A stretch of DNA of 64,000 nt from Varroa destructor (GCF_002443255.2 NW_019211457.1:21091497-21155496), one strand, 5' to 3'; positions 34,592 through 49,394 are shown, counted from the stretch's first letter. Program-made: numbers and translations. Notes: a model not told the origin generated them from the letters alone.

Positions 34592-37500
34592 ATCTTATTC
34601 CAGAAAGCTCAAGCTAAACTCAACTGCTCACTTTAACGGCCATTGTACATTATAATTGATTCGTTCCACAATATTGCCTTATATTGAAAAGCTAATACTT
34701 GCGGTTCCAAACATTTTAATACAAAACAAATTATTCGATTTAAAACGTAAACAATAGTTTACGAATGACCACTCTTTTTTAAGGTACAGATATCAACACT
34801 TCGGTATATATCATTAATACGGATTGGATTTCGAAGGGACACAGTATTTCGTATTTCTTGCGCTGCTAGTAAGTAAAAAAGCAATTATACTCGAAGACTA
34901 TACCTGCATTATATAACCTACTGTAATAGGATGTATTTGTTGCTGGATGAGGGGGCGCATAATCATATAGCATATTAAGTTTAAGTTTCCAAGATAGTAT
35001 GTTGTTTAAACTACACGTCAAAAAATCAATTGTGCTCCGCAGTCTTATCCACAATGGAGTTTTAAGTTATCTGTGTAAATTTTATACTTAACGACGATAT
35101 TAGATAAAGTATCCATTTGAATGAATCCGAGCTAAATACAGCGTATAACAAAATATCTTGACACCCCTCCTGTGAAACACTTACAGACAGCTGATGCAGA
35201 AATGGACTGAAAAACCGTAGATGCAATGAATTTTCTATTTGTCATTTCATGCTAATTTGTATTCAAAAGGCCTCGAATAAAAACAGAGCATATACGTTTA
35301 GGCAAGAGAACGGTACTTTTCAGGACATGACCGTAAGTTTTTTTGTATTCCAGGTTGTTCATTGATCGACTTCTTTACAGAGACGTATCTAACTAACGAG
35401 TTGAGATCTCAGCCAGTAATTTAGCCAAGCACATTTGTAAAGTCTTTCAAAATTATTGAAGGAACTGCATATAGTCAAAGTAGCAAAGACTTATTATATT
35501 ATTAATTATGTTCAAAAAATTCATTTGAAAAGACGAAAGTGACATTCAAACAGCCTACTCATCCAATCCTTTTGGAATTCCTGGTGTAAGTCCAGCTTTC
35601 GTGATCAGTATACTTAGTATATTACTTAGTATGGGAAGAGCCCATTTGCCGTATTCTACTGGATAGATATAGTCGTTAAAATGGATCTGTTGTATGCAAC
35701 TCTAACATTTATTTAACCGTCGTATCGTTGCTTAAAAACTTTTTATTCAAATACCACGTGATTGATAACTATATCTTGACATAATCTAAGACCGCGCTGA
35801 GAGTCTACTCGAAACTTCATACGAAACTATAATGATGGCTTACTTACTGCGTGCCCTTGCCACATGTATACTGTAGAAACTGTATCAATTAGGACTAGCT
35901 AATTTTTCTAAGTGCTTGTGTTGAACTTGGATCTAACCAAATTTCGTAAACTTGCCCATGTCTATCATCGTAAACTACTCTCATTGTCGTATTCCTTTGA
36001 TAGTCGATTTACTGCAGGATTGTATAATTTTCTGGTAAAATTTGCAATCATTTATGGAGCTGGGGTCTAAATAACGGTAGGCATGCTTGCTAAGGTTGAT
36101 TTCTCTTTTTTAACTTCTGAACATGGACAGCGTAATTGTGGTAATGGGCACTGTTTTTCTGTATCGACTTTATACATCGAAGGTTTCCCTTGGTGTACTA
36201 TTTCCACTAACTCGTCTGAGTTGGTAGATCAATTAAGAAATCACACTAGAAGTCCATTCAGCAGATGAATGTCCACTGGTTGTGCGGTTAAGGCTTTATT
36301 TATAAAAACCACGCATCGAATTTCTGGCGGCCTTTATCGATTTGTGGGGCTAAAACCTGTTTTCTCAGATATACGTAATAGCTTACATAATTTTACGACT
36401 ATAAACAGCCATTAACCTTTTTTTAAGATTCTTCGTGTCTACACCTGGCCATCGCATCGCAGTAGCCTCACTTTTCCCCAATGTTGTATCACTTTGACTC
36501 TAAAAGTGCATTGGTTCTCTGAGTGCCAAAACTTCGTAGTGTATTTCATCCAAACTTGTTTGACTGTGCTACTTTACGCTAGTTGACGCGCATCAAACTT
36601 ATTATATTTTAGCAGCTGCCATCGATAGAAATTCACCTGTCTGGCATAGTAGTATACGCTTTTTTTGCGTATCTGATGCTGTCTCTTATAATAGGCGTCG
36701 GTACAGCACTGTAGCATTGCTTTAAAGACCAATTAATGGCTTGATCAAATTCGAGAAACCGAGCAGAAATAAGGATTACTTCATTAATAATCCCTTTAAT
36801 TACTGCACTGATTCTTACTAGAGCATCGAAGGCCTTCATGCTTGGATTATAACTTATATCTTTCCGGCAAACATAATCTCACTGTATCATCATTAATGCC
36901 AGGATCCGAGCCATTAGGAACTGCAGGTCACAAATTATTTATTATTTCCTTATATTTCTGGATATTGTTTTGGCCGCCGGCATTTCTTGTTGATTTTAAT
37001 TTAAGCTCTGAGTAAGATGTTTTCAACATGAACTAAGAAGGCGCTTGTGTCAGCATCAGTTTGATAAGGGTAGGCTCGAAGTCCATAATGGTATAATAGG
37101 GTGCCGACGGTTACTATTACTGTCTGTCGTCCTTTTTTTACTAACGTATGCTCGAACGAACATCAGTCACACTTCAAGTATCTCAACAAGGTAGAAACGA
37201 GGTATAGAAACGATATCGAAGCTCAATTAGATATTGTCAGTAAACTATCGAATAAAAATTGCCGGATGCATGTTTCATGTTTTTACGTATTTGGTAGCAA
37301 ACCAACTATTTGCATAGCTTCTTTGCACACCTGAAATAACAGTGAATACATTTATTAAAACAGCAATACAATAAAGCGAACTATAGCATTTAGTTACAAT
37401 CAGGGCAAGTATGATCCTGATGTATAGGCAGGAAAAAAGTAAAACACAGGTGTACTGTGCACCGACCTAGGTGCTGCGTATTTGCAATGGCTGAAAATCA

Positions 37501-39029
37501 ATAAAATAAGTTAAAACTAAAATAGCTGGAAGTAAGATTTCGCAGTTCTTTCCCCCGGTGATTTCGGCCCAAATTTTAGGTAATGGCTTATGCAGCGATG
37601 TTGTTAAAGTCGTATAGCACGTAAATCGCTGTCTTAATCTACTAACAAACCAACCGATGCACACGCGATAACTGCTTTGTAAAACCTCGTGATCTCTTAA
37701 AAAAACTAGAATAATGTTCTGGATATGGCATATCTATTTTTGACAAAAAGTCATAATCTTACACTAACGATTACATTGTCAGTATTTTATAAGGATTCTT
37801 GGCGGAGCACCATAAGACAAATAAGTGATCCCAATAACTTGCTTCCGTTAGCCTGCATAGTTTTTCCAATTAAGAGATAAGAAAAGAAATTTAGACGAGA
37901 ATAAAAAGAAAATGTATTGCGTATCTCTTTTCTTTCTCGAAATTTCGGTTCTGTAGATGCTGTGGAAGCACCTTTGAAACTTAATTTTCGGAAATGCGAA
38001 AATGTGAGAAAACACAGAAAAAAAAAGAGAAAAAAAGAGAGATAAAAGAGAAACACAGAAAATAAACAAGCGAAAGAATAATCAAAATAAATATATATGC
38101 CACTTCGAAAAAAAAAAGTAAACACATCTACGTGTTTTTATGTTTAATTCATGCATTGTATTGTAAACAACTGAAATAATCCGATGACAGTAATAATTGG
38201 AAAATATTCTTTTAGGCTTAAAATCCTGCGATTCTCGGAGCCCGCGTACGGCATTTCGTCATAACTGTCGAACGGAACATTCGTCGATAGCATTTATCAG
38301 GGGGTAATTATGAAGAGCTACGAAGAGAAGCCAAGAACAAGATGAACAGTTAATAACTCGTTAAATGTCTAAAGAATTTCGTAGTCCGTCCAAAAAAACG
38401 GTTTACATCTTCGTGCCTTTCTACGTAAGAAAGTCATACCTATATTACCATGAACAACAATTATACTATGACAATTACATCGTTTTATTACCGCGACCTT
38501 TGGCTTAGTTTCAGAACAATCAATTCTTCTTCTGTGTTTCTATGCTAAATACTCATTTTTGCTTGGCTAAAGCAATGTTGCACTAGCCCGTTTGGTGATT
38601 TTTTGATTAAGTATGGAAGCAATTAATAATTTCGGCAGTATTCGAACATATATTTAGTTGTTTTTTATGTTTCACGTTCTGAAATAAAGTTCTTAGCACT
38701 ATTTAGGATGACTGGCTTCCAACTCGGAACGAAGTACGGCTACACACGCATTCAAACTTAGATCATCACACATCCCTAAATTTTATATGCAAACATGTTA
38801 ATCATTGCGCTATCATAGAAACTGAACATATTTTAAATAGAAATGCAAGTAATGTTCATTTTTTTTGTTTTCTTCCTACTTACCTTTTCACTGTTTGTTT
38901 GTGTTTTTATTCCATTAAAATGTACTTTTTTATGTAGGTCCATTATAATTTCATTTTACAGTGAACATAACCTTATGCCTGATTCATGTTCTAGAGACGA
39001 ACATAATTTACATAAGAAAATACAATCTT
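34592..39029. other. AT-rich stretch without a recognisable gene
   Basis: No domain, tRNA or transposon end was seen. A purine-rich tract (about 38010-38075, A/G runs) stands out on the plus strand. It makes the Phe/Ser-rich frames on the minus strand (37787-38125) low-complexity artefacts. Confidence 0.35.
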
Positions 39030-39600
39030 AAAACTTACTGTATTTTACTTCTTGTTCTCTTCCAGCTAGAGAAGCAATGTGGGATATTTGCGCCATGCAA
39101 GGTGAGAACTCTATAACTGAGAGCACAAAACAAATTTGTGAAGTTCAAAAATGGCATTTTAGTAAAGGGTGCATCCTTTACCTGTTATCTGAAATCGACT
39201 GAAGACATTTCTGAAGGAAGACGGCAAGAAGCAGTTCACGATTTGAACGTGAAAACTAGCTGAAGTCATATAACTATCAACAGGCATCCTACTCAGGATT
39301 TCATATGCCCCATGGACCGAGTAAACATCGCAAAGAAACACGATTTCTCATTTACTCTTGAGATTTACTCGAATTTTTTTATTATTTTAATCAACACACA
39401 CCGAGTAACACGATAATCAGAATGACAAATTTCCACATAAAAATACCACCCGTAACAAGAAATGGTGTTTTCGTCGAAAACACATCGATGTAAAGCAGAG
39501 AAAAAAAATGGGTAGCTCCAGATTGGCCCAAGCCGGGAATTAGGCTAAGTCTCCATACTAAAAAGGTAATGATTTGCCGATCACATATAGAAGTCCATGA
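39030..39600 (+). mobile_element. mariner relic D, N-terminal half of transposase
   Basis: Mariner blocks occur in order on the plus strand. LLYFTSCSLPAREAMWDIC and GENSITESTKQIC (39030-39135) match the N-terminal helix-turn-helix (family: LLYEF..GK.A.EA.RNIC..YGE..I). GFHMPHGPSKHRKETR near 39296-39341 matches the WVPHEL linker. VTRNGVFVEN at 39452-39481 stands for the first catalytic block VTGDEKW, with the Asp lost. KWVAPDWPKPG (39506-39538) and KKVMIC (39561-39578) follow, matching the downstream KSWV.PG..... and KKVMLC blocks. Stops and frameshifts separate the blocks. The DNARPH and SPDLAP blocks were not found, so the C-terminal half is missing or unreadable. Confidence 0.65.
39465..39483. 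repeat. 19-bp near-perfect palindrome
   Basis: GTGTTTTCG and CGAAAACAC flank a single T. It lies inside mariner relic D and may be chance sequence of the transposase. Confidence 0.7.
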
Positions 39601-42600
39601 AGAGCGACGGTGAATACGTAATCAATTCATTTGTTATTAGAATTCTGGTGAAAAAGCTGTATCTTTTGTTAACTGCAAAAACCGAAACGACTCACGTTCT
39701 AACTTAATAAGTCGCTTAGTTTTGTCGAATTGTGGACATCTGAATTTGAATCGTACTTGTACGTCAGGATCAGTAGTCAAACCCATAAGGACGGATTTTG
39801 CCTTAAAGCTAATTTATAGAACAACCCCATAACTCAAAGGGATAAAAAGGACAACAGAAAAAGGAGAACCAAAGCATTTTATCAATACCATAACGATTAC
39901 GGCAATATGAGTATGATGAAGCATTTTATACGTTAAATGTACCAGTCAAATACGACGTAAGTTTTTACTGGAATTGATCTCAAAACAACTCGCAATCGAG
40001 AAACATTTTGCTTAAAATTTCGGCAGAAACGTTTTTGACGAACTATTTTATTAAATGTAATTACCGATGGCGTCTATGGTTTTTCAGCTCGTACACATAC
40101 ACTCACATACCACATATACGTATTTTTTAAAAAATACCTGCTCTCAACCTGCAAAAAGGCTCTTAATAGCGCTCATAAGTAAAGCAATATTCATGCTTCT
40201 ACACGTGTCAGCGTACCCCGTAAAGATTTTACGAACAAAACCTGAATTGTAAGCAAATCAAGAATCCGAAATGTTCTAAGTCCTTAACAGGCGAACCTCC
40301 TACAATATCCGAAACGCTCAAAAGCGAGCAGTGGCCGAGGCCGATGTGGACGACTCAACAGGCGGTAGATCAGTCCGTTTTCATACCAGTTAATCATTTT
40401 TATAGCAGAATTCTAAAGCATTCAGAAATTATTTTGGTCTCTCTTGATTATTTTATAGGTCTCTCAATCTACTTGCTGTGGTAGACCTTCCCTCCTGGCT
40501 CATGGAAGCCTTCTTCGGGTTTTCTGGGACCAGCGTAACAATTGGCAACGGCGCAAATTGCTCATTTCGGGTAACCAAGAGGGTGCGGATGGTGTGGACA
40601 CCTTGTACAGTAGTTGCTTCAGCGCTGCTGTCTAAAGCAATACCTAGGTGCCGTATCCGGCGCAAAACTCGAAACATTTAGCTATCTGCATTTTTAACGG
40701 ACCACTTCTCTGTTAATGTGTGAAAATGGACAAAAAATGCAAAAAACAACCTCACTTGGGTCCATATGTTTAAGTACAAAAGAAAAATATTCGACAAAAC
40801 CTTTACTAGGTACTGAAAAGCAGTGCACGGGGTAAAGTGTATGCACAGCGAAGGAAACTTGACCTGATCATGAATATAGCAGATACAGTAAGTGTCATGG
40901 GACCTCAGATGGGTAGCTGTAGCGCTTCTCAGTGGAAGGAAAATCTATGTTATCATTAATATTTGACTCTAATGTGAAGGTTTATTGCTTTCACCGCTTG
41001 TGCACAATAAGCTTAACAGACGTCGGAAAGATTCTCATTATAAATCCTATCAGCTTCATAACAATATAATATAATAATTTCATAATAGTTATAATACACT
41101 TTGACAGACGACGCGTGAATACGCAGGCAACTATAGTCAGCCAAAAATAATGTTTCGGACTTGGCCAACGATGTTGAGGAAGCAGAAGTAAAGTTTTCTT
41201 ACTCTTTGAAAAGTTTACAACTTACTAAGCCACTTAGTTTACGCGAAGGGTTCATAAAAATTCCGTAAGTCAATCTCATGTCAATATTCGACAAGTCAGG
41301 TATAAACGTGTGATGCTGCCATTAGTGAACCTGATTATCTGGGTGAACAAAAGTGTCTCCGGGACATTTCTCTATCTCGATGTCGTGAAAGTGCAATCTG
41401 CTTGAGATGCATACTGCACCAATCCTGCCTGAGACTGTTTGGGATGAAGATGGTAAGTCGGTCGATGCCACAACGCTCTAGGTTCAAAATATTTAAATAA
41501 TGGAACCCTACGTATAAGGCTAAAAGGTAGAAAGGAACAAAATTACTCCTCTTCAAGTTTAAAAAAAAGCTTCATCAATAACTGGATGATTAGTAAAATA
41601 AGGACCGGAAATAGAGTTATGCAAAACAAAACCCATTAGACTCTATCGAGAAAAAAGTCACTCTCTACATCAAATCATAAAAAAATTTGGCGCTTTGTTG
41701 CAAGAAGATTAGAACTGGACTGGCACAATTGGAGATTTTGCAGTACGTATCCCAAAACCTATTGAGAAGCATAAAGTAGTTCTTACAACCAAATGCCAAC
41801 AGGCGATTGTGGCCTGTCGCTAACTAATGAAGCAGCACGTATTACTATAGTAGGTCTTTGCTTAAGTGGGAATCAAAAGAAAAGAACAGACTAACAGCCT
41901 AGTCAGAAGAAGAGTTCCAAAGGACTCAGGTGGATAATAACTATTGGCCTACTTAACCACGATTAAGTGAACTGAAAAGATCTATAGTCATATGTAAACA
42001 AAGACAAACCAGTGCGTTTAAATCCAAAGAAGCCCCGACTGGAGTAGATGTTTGTAAACAAGGCACCATTCACCATACGATTCCCTTATAAGTATCGTAA
42101 CCGCTCGCAGGTTACGATGTATAAGCTACTAAGGAGTACTATTTCAAATAAAAACTGGAGCCAGCAGCTTATGCAACGTACATGTATCAAATAAACGTAA
42201 GAAATATGGCAGGCAAGGAATACCAGGGGACAGACTTTAAAATTCGCTGTTAATTTTATTATCCGATGCAACCTTGTTTCCTTATGCGGCATCATATCTG
42301 TTACGATAAACGGTAAAAAGATGGATATACAAATAAGCATACATGGTGTAGTATGTCGATATATTGATGTAGAGTAAATTTGGCATGCATCGATTTTTGT
42401 GCTCCTTTTAAAATCTCGTCGTATAAAAAACAGTGTTTAGTAAACAAAAATAAAAACAATAATGATTAAAGCTGCACTTCTGGTAGGGTTACTAAATGAG
42501 AGTTCAATCTAGAAATTTGATTCGGTCTCAGATTTAGGCAGCAATATTAGATTTCGGTGCACGTCTCATCTTCTGAGAGAAGGGATTTAGACAAGCAAGG

Positions 42601-43329
42601 AACGAAAACAGAAAAGGTATCAGAAAACAAAAAGTATACGTACAGAAAAGAAGTTTTGTCGAAGGAGTTTTGATCGACAAACAATTATTTAAAGCGACAT
42701 GTATGCCGACTAACTTCAAACCATCATCTTTACAAAGCTGTATAGATTTATTTGCAGTTTACTGTCTTTTTTATTTAGTAAAATTTAAGAAGCGGCTTCA
42801 GAAAGTGAATTTACGTATTTTTAAGCAACGGTATGTCAGTTATTTTTCTATCACGTCTTATGGCGGGGTTGCGGGTAATAGTGTCGTAAGGAAACCTCCA
42901 TGTGTCGTTAGTGATTTCGCCAAATTAGCCAGTCGATTGTGAATTAAACTCTCGAGCGCAGATCCAGTATAAGGGAGGTCCTAGACAGAATTCAAACTGC
43001 TCTTTACGTTAAGTTAAAGGAAAAACTATGATATCTCGAATTATATCAAGGCAATGACGATAACTTCAGTTTGTTTGATTATAAGATTGTCAAGTATTAT
43101 TTCTGAACATATAGCAATTGAGCAGAGATACAGGAATATCAACTGAAGACATCTTACAGAACAGCATATAGGCGGTAGTTTTAGTATGTTTAAGCAGCAA
43201 AACTTGTTCCTTGACTGTCATTTGGACGGTGTGCGTAGCTTAAGTTAGCCCTCTAACAATTTGAATATAAATGAATGCGATTGCCTTTTTGGAGGCCCAT
43301 TTTGCCTCTGGTAATGCTGAGAGTTATAA
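39601..43329. other. stretch without a confirmed gene
   Basis: Overlapping frames at 40453-40681 on both strands lie in a GC-richer patch, but neither matches a family I know. The patch might be another transposon fragment. A hairpin lies at 42094-42118. Otherwise nothing is recognised. Confidence 0.3.
42094..42118. repeat. perfect 9-bp inverted repeat
   Basis: ATCGTAACC (42094-42102), 7-base loop, GGTTACGAT (42110-42118). Confidence 0.8.
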
Positions 43330-43668
43330 GATGGAGACGAAGGCTCAAATGATTACATCTTTGAAAAAATCGATTTTGCTGCCAAAGCTGCCATTTTAAG
43401 TCAGGATCATAATGCAGAAACGAGCGGGACCGATGACAGCAATACTCAAAAAGTCGATTCGATTTATGCACTGACTGCCACCACGACAGTGGCATGGTAG
43501 TCAAGGGGTGACTAAGGAGGGTGCAAGCACTTTCCAACTGTTGGAAGTTACGCTTTCAGTACCAGGGACAGTATATGTGTAAAGGCCAAAGCTCACTCTG
43601 ATTGTAGCGTGTGTTCAATAACAATCGTTGCGGACGCACCGCCTTTTCTTTCAAAATTAGGGTAATCT
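43330..43668 (+). mobile_element. Ty3/gypsy-like gag remnant with zinc-knuckle-like Cys/His pattern
   Basis: One frame on the plus strand, broken by stops near 43498 and 43513, reads DFAAKAAILSQDHNAETSGT, then DSNTQKVDSIYALTATTTVAW, then GGCKHFPTVGSYAFSTRDSI and CVKAKAHSDCSVC. The last two resemble the paired zinc knuckles at the end of a Ty3/gypsy gag (family: CYRCGG.H....C.F.DA.C..C.KKGH....C), with several Cys lost. The preceding Asp/Thr/Gln-rich linker is also typical. Protease and reverse transcriptase should follow but could not be read downstream. The minus-strand frame at 43253-43537 is its shadow. Confidence 0.4.
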
Positions 43669-46359
43669 TGTTGAATTTTGAACAATCTGCCGCTACGGAC
43701 GTCGCATTTGTTGCCTACAAATCTAGACCCGGTTAGCAGCTTGAACTATGCTATTTGCAATAGAGGACAGCGACGACGTCGTCCGTTATAGACGGAACTC
43801 TTTTTATCGTCGTTGTTGCTTTAAGCCTTATTATCTTTAGCTATTCAGCCCAGTCCTAAAACGGCTGAGTGTCTGTTGTCAGGTCAGTTTGCTTTAGTCT
43901 CTCGCCGATCCGTTGGCAGAACCGGCACTTCTTCATTGTATATTCGACCGAATACGATAGCTATGGTGTGTCTAAAGGAAAATAGCGAACGCAACAAGCA
44001 CGCGACTAGCCAATAACGGTTGACTAGTAGTAAACAAAATAGTTGCTATGTATCCGCGTAGAATTCAGTGACATATAAGGCAGTATGCTATATCGTTCAG
44101 ATGCCGAAATAGTGTGGGCGGTAACTCATACTCACCTCACTATGCGCAAGAATATTGAGGACTAAAAGCCTCTTGTACGTTTACCAGACACACTGTGCCG
44201 CTTTTCGTGAAGTTGATAGACTTACACAGCGTCATTTAGAAAAATGGTTATATAATACAAAGTCAAATGTTAGGGCACATCTACAAAATGTGTTTGCTTA
44301 GCAGGTCCGATCAATGAATAGTTTGCGCTCTTTGAGATTCATATAATAGTTAGAAAACGAATTCTATATCTTATTTTAATAGCTATTTCCGTTTTGCTTT
44401 GGAAAGCTTGTAGCAGGTGCAATTATTAGTACATGGGTCGGAGTGACTAGGGACTCATTTTAGCGACACATTCAAGCAAGTGAATAAACATTTTAATAAA
44501 ATAAACATTACTGTTATTTCGCACAGACATACATTCTTTATCGTATGCCATGATAGAATTCTTAGATGTATGGTGGGCTCTTATATTCTGCCAACCAAGT
44601 CGAAGGATCAGGATACTTAACAATACAAGATTTTGATTTAACCATACACATGTGTTTTTAGCGTGCGGAATAGCAAATCATTCAATTAAGCAATTATTTT
44701 TAAAACGTGTTTCGTATGTCGTCACCAAAGATATCCAGCAATATTTTCACAAACAACTCTTTATAGGACACTTAGTTCCTTTGTTTTCTACCTCAGTAGC
44801 CTTAGAACTTTCCACGGCGTTATGATTTAAGCTTAGATACTAAGAAGGGTTTGCGCTAATATTTGGTGATTACAGCAATATTTATTATATATCTATTAAA
44901 TCTCTAGCAGATTTGTTGAAAATTACATTTTCTGACATGTGTAAAGGATATTTTTTGTAAAAAACTTTCAAACTATTTTTGCTAAGATCGGCAAAGTCGA
45001 TCCTCGTTCAACCCTCTCAAGAATAAATACTCTAGCGCTGATTTGTTTCGCTGAAACCAAATTTCGCTGACATATTTTGTTAGATTAATGAAAGCTTTAA
45101 TGACTGTATGAAGATAGAAGAATTGAATTTGAAAGGACGCTGCAATTCAGCACGCAGAACTCTTCAGCATTTCATCATATTAACTCAACACGCAAGCCTA
45201 TACTAGTGTCCATTGAATCCTGATTCTTAACATCTTTAACTTCATAAAATTATATCTGAGCTACCAAAAGCGCGCTACTCATATAGGATTTAAATACTAA
45301 TTAGAAGTAATTGTCTCTCGGGGCGCCAGTACTTATAGTGAGCGCTGCTTTTTGCTTTTTATGCTAATTTTATTGCTACTGTCTTTTATTGCAACTTTCA
45401 TTGACAATTAGCACTGGTTCTTTAACTGTTTATCAAATTTACGCTTGTCTAAAAAGGTATTTTGATACCTTATGATATATTGATAAAAGAAGATGTTAAT
45501 GCTATGACTGTTGGAGTTAAAAAAAAATCGCCAAAATTCGTAGGTGAATGCCGGCTTCATCAGTTGTACTTTATTTAGAAATAAGCAGTTTTGTGAAAAC
45601 TGCACTAGTCTATATTCAACAGTGAGGAGTTATGTAGTTATTTTCAAATTGCCAATTTTTATTGATTCATTTTTTTAAATATACCTTCGTCAACTCAAAG
45701 CGCTTTATATATCAATTACTGTCATGACTGACGTTCTATGTTATATGATCACGACTGAATGTCAAAAAGTTTATGATGTATTGAAACGTGTGTTAATGCC
45801 TTCTTAAACCTATTTATTGCAAAATCATAGTCCATGAACATTTTTTGCAACACATAAATTGATCTTAATTTCTGTTAGCTCAGACACACAATCGTTTTTG
45901 AGCTTCCTTTTCTTACATTTATGCATTCGTCTAAACAATTTACGCCTTAATATAAGGAACTAGACCGACGCCCACCTTTATCGTAATTATTATTAATCGT
46001 TTCGTATCACTAGATTTACAGCAAATGGATCTACAGTCGCCCAAAAATCGTATCGTTTCATTGAGTTAAAGGCTCTTCTACTCTTTGATTCAAATATCGG
46101 TTAACGGTAAAACAAGTTTGATTAAATTTGTCAATACCAAACTTCTCCTGCTTCGCTATCGCAAGAACACTCCTTTATAGACTTTACAATAAGAGAAAAT
46201 ACGCCAACATAATCATCTTCGATCGCGATTTGTGCAGCGTATTTAAAGAGCTTCAATAGCAGTGAAATGTAACTAAGTATTTTGGATTAAGGGCTTTCGT
46301 TAGTTTTGTATGTATTATGCAATTTTTCTATCTCAGATAACATGAGTATTATGTATAAA
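43669..46359. other. AT-rich stretch without a recognisable gene
   Basis: The first 400 bases are less AT-rich and may be further remains of the gypsy element, but no motif is readable. The rest shows nothing. Confidence 0.3.
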
Positions 46360-47170
46360 ATGCGAAAAACGTTAATCTCATATTTTGAAATGGTGTTATT
46401 TTATAATCGTACGATATTTTGTAATACATTATTTGCTTTTGGAATGCACTCGAGGCAAACTGCGGTAGGTCAGGGAAAGCACACAATTCAAGCGAAAACC
46501 ATTTAAGAACTAAATTTGGTAAAGGATCTGCTACTCCAAGCATGGCACGTTGTCGTTCTAAAACAATTCAATGCAAATTTTGAACTCGAAAATGTTTTTC
46601 ATGGAAAGCCCTGTATGAAGCGTATAGATCTGTGCTAAAACTTGGCCCATGTAAAAGTTAGCATTTGTGCTTAGTGTATGTAACAACACCATTGTTCACC
46701 TCAGACAAAGAAAAACTTGGATAAATTGGTACTACATAATTTGAGCGGGGATCAAATACGAAGAAGAAACCCTTTGCTTTCATGCCTTTCACGTGCATTC
46801 ATTGACAAAAAATGATCTTTTATGATAATCGCACATAGTCACATTTGTGAGCAAATGTTCAACTGAACTAGCTTAGTGAAGATATTATTTGTTACTGTGT
46901 TATCCTCGCTCGTCCATTATGGTACAACTGTACTCTCAGCAATTAGAGGAGACGATGAGTAAACTATTTACCAAACAGTTCAGAATAGAACTGAAGAACT
47001 CCTATCGCACGACAACGCTCGATAGCAACCCGCAGGAACCATGGTCACAAAAATGCAACAGTTCTAATTTAAGACTCTTTGCCATCTACCATACATTACA
47101 TCTACTGACTACCATTTTTTCATTATCTCGACAGCCTTTTAATAGGGCAGTTGTTCAACTCTCAACATAA
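46360..47170 (+). mobile_element. mariner relic E, irritans-like type
   Basis: Blocks on the plus strand follow mariner order. KQFNANFELENVFHGKPC (46561-46614) matches KF..G.F.LED.P..GRP. KKNLDKLVLHNLSGDQIRRR near 46708-46767 matches K.LDKWVPHEL...Q..RR, the form seen in the irritans subfamily. The open frame 46889-47170 then holds LYSQQLEETMSKL (family: YC.QL..M...L) and LDSNPQEPWSQK near 47018-47053 (family: LHDNARPHVAQ.T). LRLFAIYHTLHLLTTIF stands where PHPPYSPDLSPTDYHFF should be. The catalytic residues are mostly replaced. The first catalytic block is not readable between 46800 and 46890. Confidence 0.55.
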
Positions 47171-49394
47171 TGTCGAAATAGCTTTCGTGGTTTCTCGTAC
47201 CTAGCATATAAACAGATAATCTATAATAATAATTTAGGCAGATAATCACAGGTAGTCATAGTGCATGTTTCAATTAAAATCAAATAATTATGCTTCTCAA
47301 AAAGTTCAAAAAGGTAAAGTTTTCTAATTCATATTTCATAATGATACTAGACAGTTTTCAAAATACGAACATTTAATTTTTTATAAAAACATCATTATTT
47401 TAGATCAAGTTTGGTGTGTTAGCGTATTCTATCCTGTGCTTTACACAAATATAAGGCCGACCCGATATATATACATCTTTCTCGTACATTTTTGTAAGAC
47501 GACATACTTAACTTATATCTTTATACAACTCAATTTCTATAAAACGCGGAGGTGTTATTTTGAACGAGAAGCACGATTGTGCTACCTACGGATATGTATG
47601 TGCGCTTCTAACAAAACCTTGTTACGTTTGCTTATTACCTCTCACGCAGTTAACAGAATTCACGAAGTATACGCGCAAGTTTTATATGGCTCCTTTAATG
47701 ATGCGCGTACCAGCGTCCATTGCTAATAAATTCATTTCAGCGACCCAGTCGATTATTGTGTCTTTTAACGTATGCTAGCTTTTTGTCAAAATCATTTAAT
47801 CAGCAAAACAACTTTCGTATACGTGCCACCCTGCGCTTTCAAAAATCTATAATTCTGCTAATTTTTTCCTTATTTAGTTTCAATTCAAATATAACAGATT
47901 AGGATCTTGATGGACGATTATATAAATAAGGTATGATAATAATGTTAACACTTGTTGTTATTGCTAACTTACGACAATAGCGTTTGTTTAAAAAAAAAAT
48001 CATTATTTTTTTTTTCAAAAACGTCTTATATTTTTCAGATCTACTTTTTTCGTGCGAAGTTAACGAGTAGTGAGAGAAGAATATGTATTTGATAATTTCG
48101 AATCTCATTCTCTTTATTTCCATTTTTATTATCAATCATTATTTCATTCTATTTTTTTCAACATTATCTCATTCTCGCCAATTACGCAACACAAACTAAC
48201 TTGGTTTGCCTATAATTTTATCATATAATACACTATTTTCAAGCTATTGTAAACTCAACAGTCAAGTAACCATGTACCTATAAGCACCGTCATTAGCGAA
48301 ATTTTTCCTCTTCCAAGTGACTTTACCGGATTTAACTCAATCGCTAGTGCCGTATGGTATTTGTCCACAGTGACGGCCAGCATTCGGAATGCTTCAGAGT
48401 AAGGGATATGAATACTAATTCTGTGACTGCGATTTTACTTTTTGTTCACTCTATCAATGTGTTTCATCTGGAACTTTACTTCTCTATGGAGTACGCAATG
48501 GCATCTTTCTAGTGTATTTGTGTGCATTATACCGCCGTGCTCGCCTCGTTACATAAAAGCAAATTTCGCCATACCCATGACAACGGATCGTTTTGGGATA
48601 TGTCAATAGTCATGTCTCGTGGAACCTTTAGCTTTCTTTTGTTCGCAACCTCCTTTCGTCCAACCTCTTCTCACACTGAATCCGGCCAGGATTATTCACA
48701 GAAATGTATTTAGAGGTTGAACAACAGGCCAATACTCATTATTAAGGATGAGGATCACTAAAATAACATATGCGTTTAAGCATCCAAGGTGTGACATCCG
48801 CTTTGGTACGCAGATTGACTGAAACGTTTTTGATTGATGTAATGACAATATTACAGGCAACTTTCAACATACGGAGTGGACCTCCATCTAAAAGAGCTAC
48901 TAATACGCCCGCCACAAGCCTGCTGGCTAGCCTATTAAACAGATAATAGGATAAATTAACGTCTTGGCTCTCAAACACCCAAGAGAGCTTGAAACTGAAA
49001 CATTTTCTGTCCTTCTTCCTTCACATGACACGTATAAGCATCCCTTTTCCTCACTCTAATAAAAAAAACTTTGCTGACTCGTAACTGGCAGCGGAACTCG
49101 AACTTTTTTGTTATCTGAGGAGTGGTTACTTACACCATACATTCGATAACAGCCAAACGTACCTTCAAGCGGCGTGTTTATTGGTACCAAACGCTCTTTT
49201 GTTCAGGTTCGAAAATAAAAAGCATTTTTTGGTAATAAGTTTCCTTCTTGCTTCTTTTTTTTAAAAACAGAAATTTTCAATAATAGCGCAGAATCAAGCG
49301 AACCCGTCGATATCGTGCAGTCCGTATAGTATTTACATATAAGATATCTTCGTTTAAACTAATCAGAAACACAACATCTTGCCCGAACTATAAC
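47171..49394. other. AT-rich stretch without a recognisable gene
   Basis: Open frames at 47436-47726, 47560-47778 (plus) and 48742-48978 (minus) have no recognisable domain. Confidence 0.3.

Noticed and set aside
37787..38125. Phe/Ser-rich membrane-like minus-strand frames
   Set aside because: They are translations of a low-complexity A/G tract.
40453..40681. Overlapping frames on both strands in a GC-richer patch
   Set aside because: Looks coding-like, but no family could be recognised on either strand. Not enough to call a feature.
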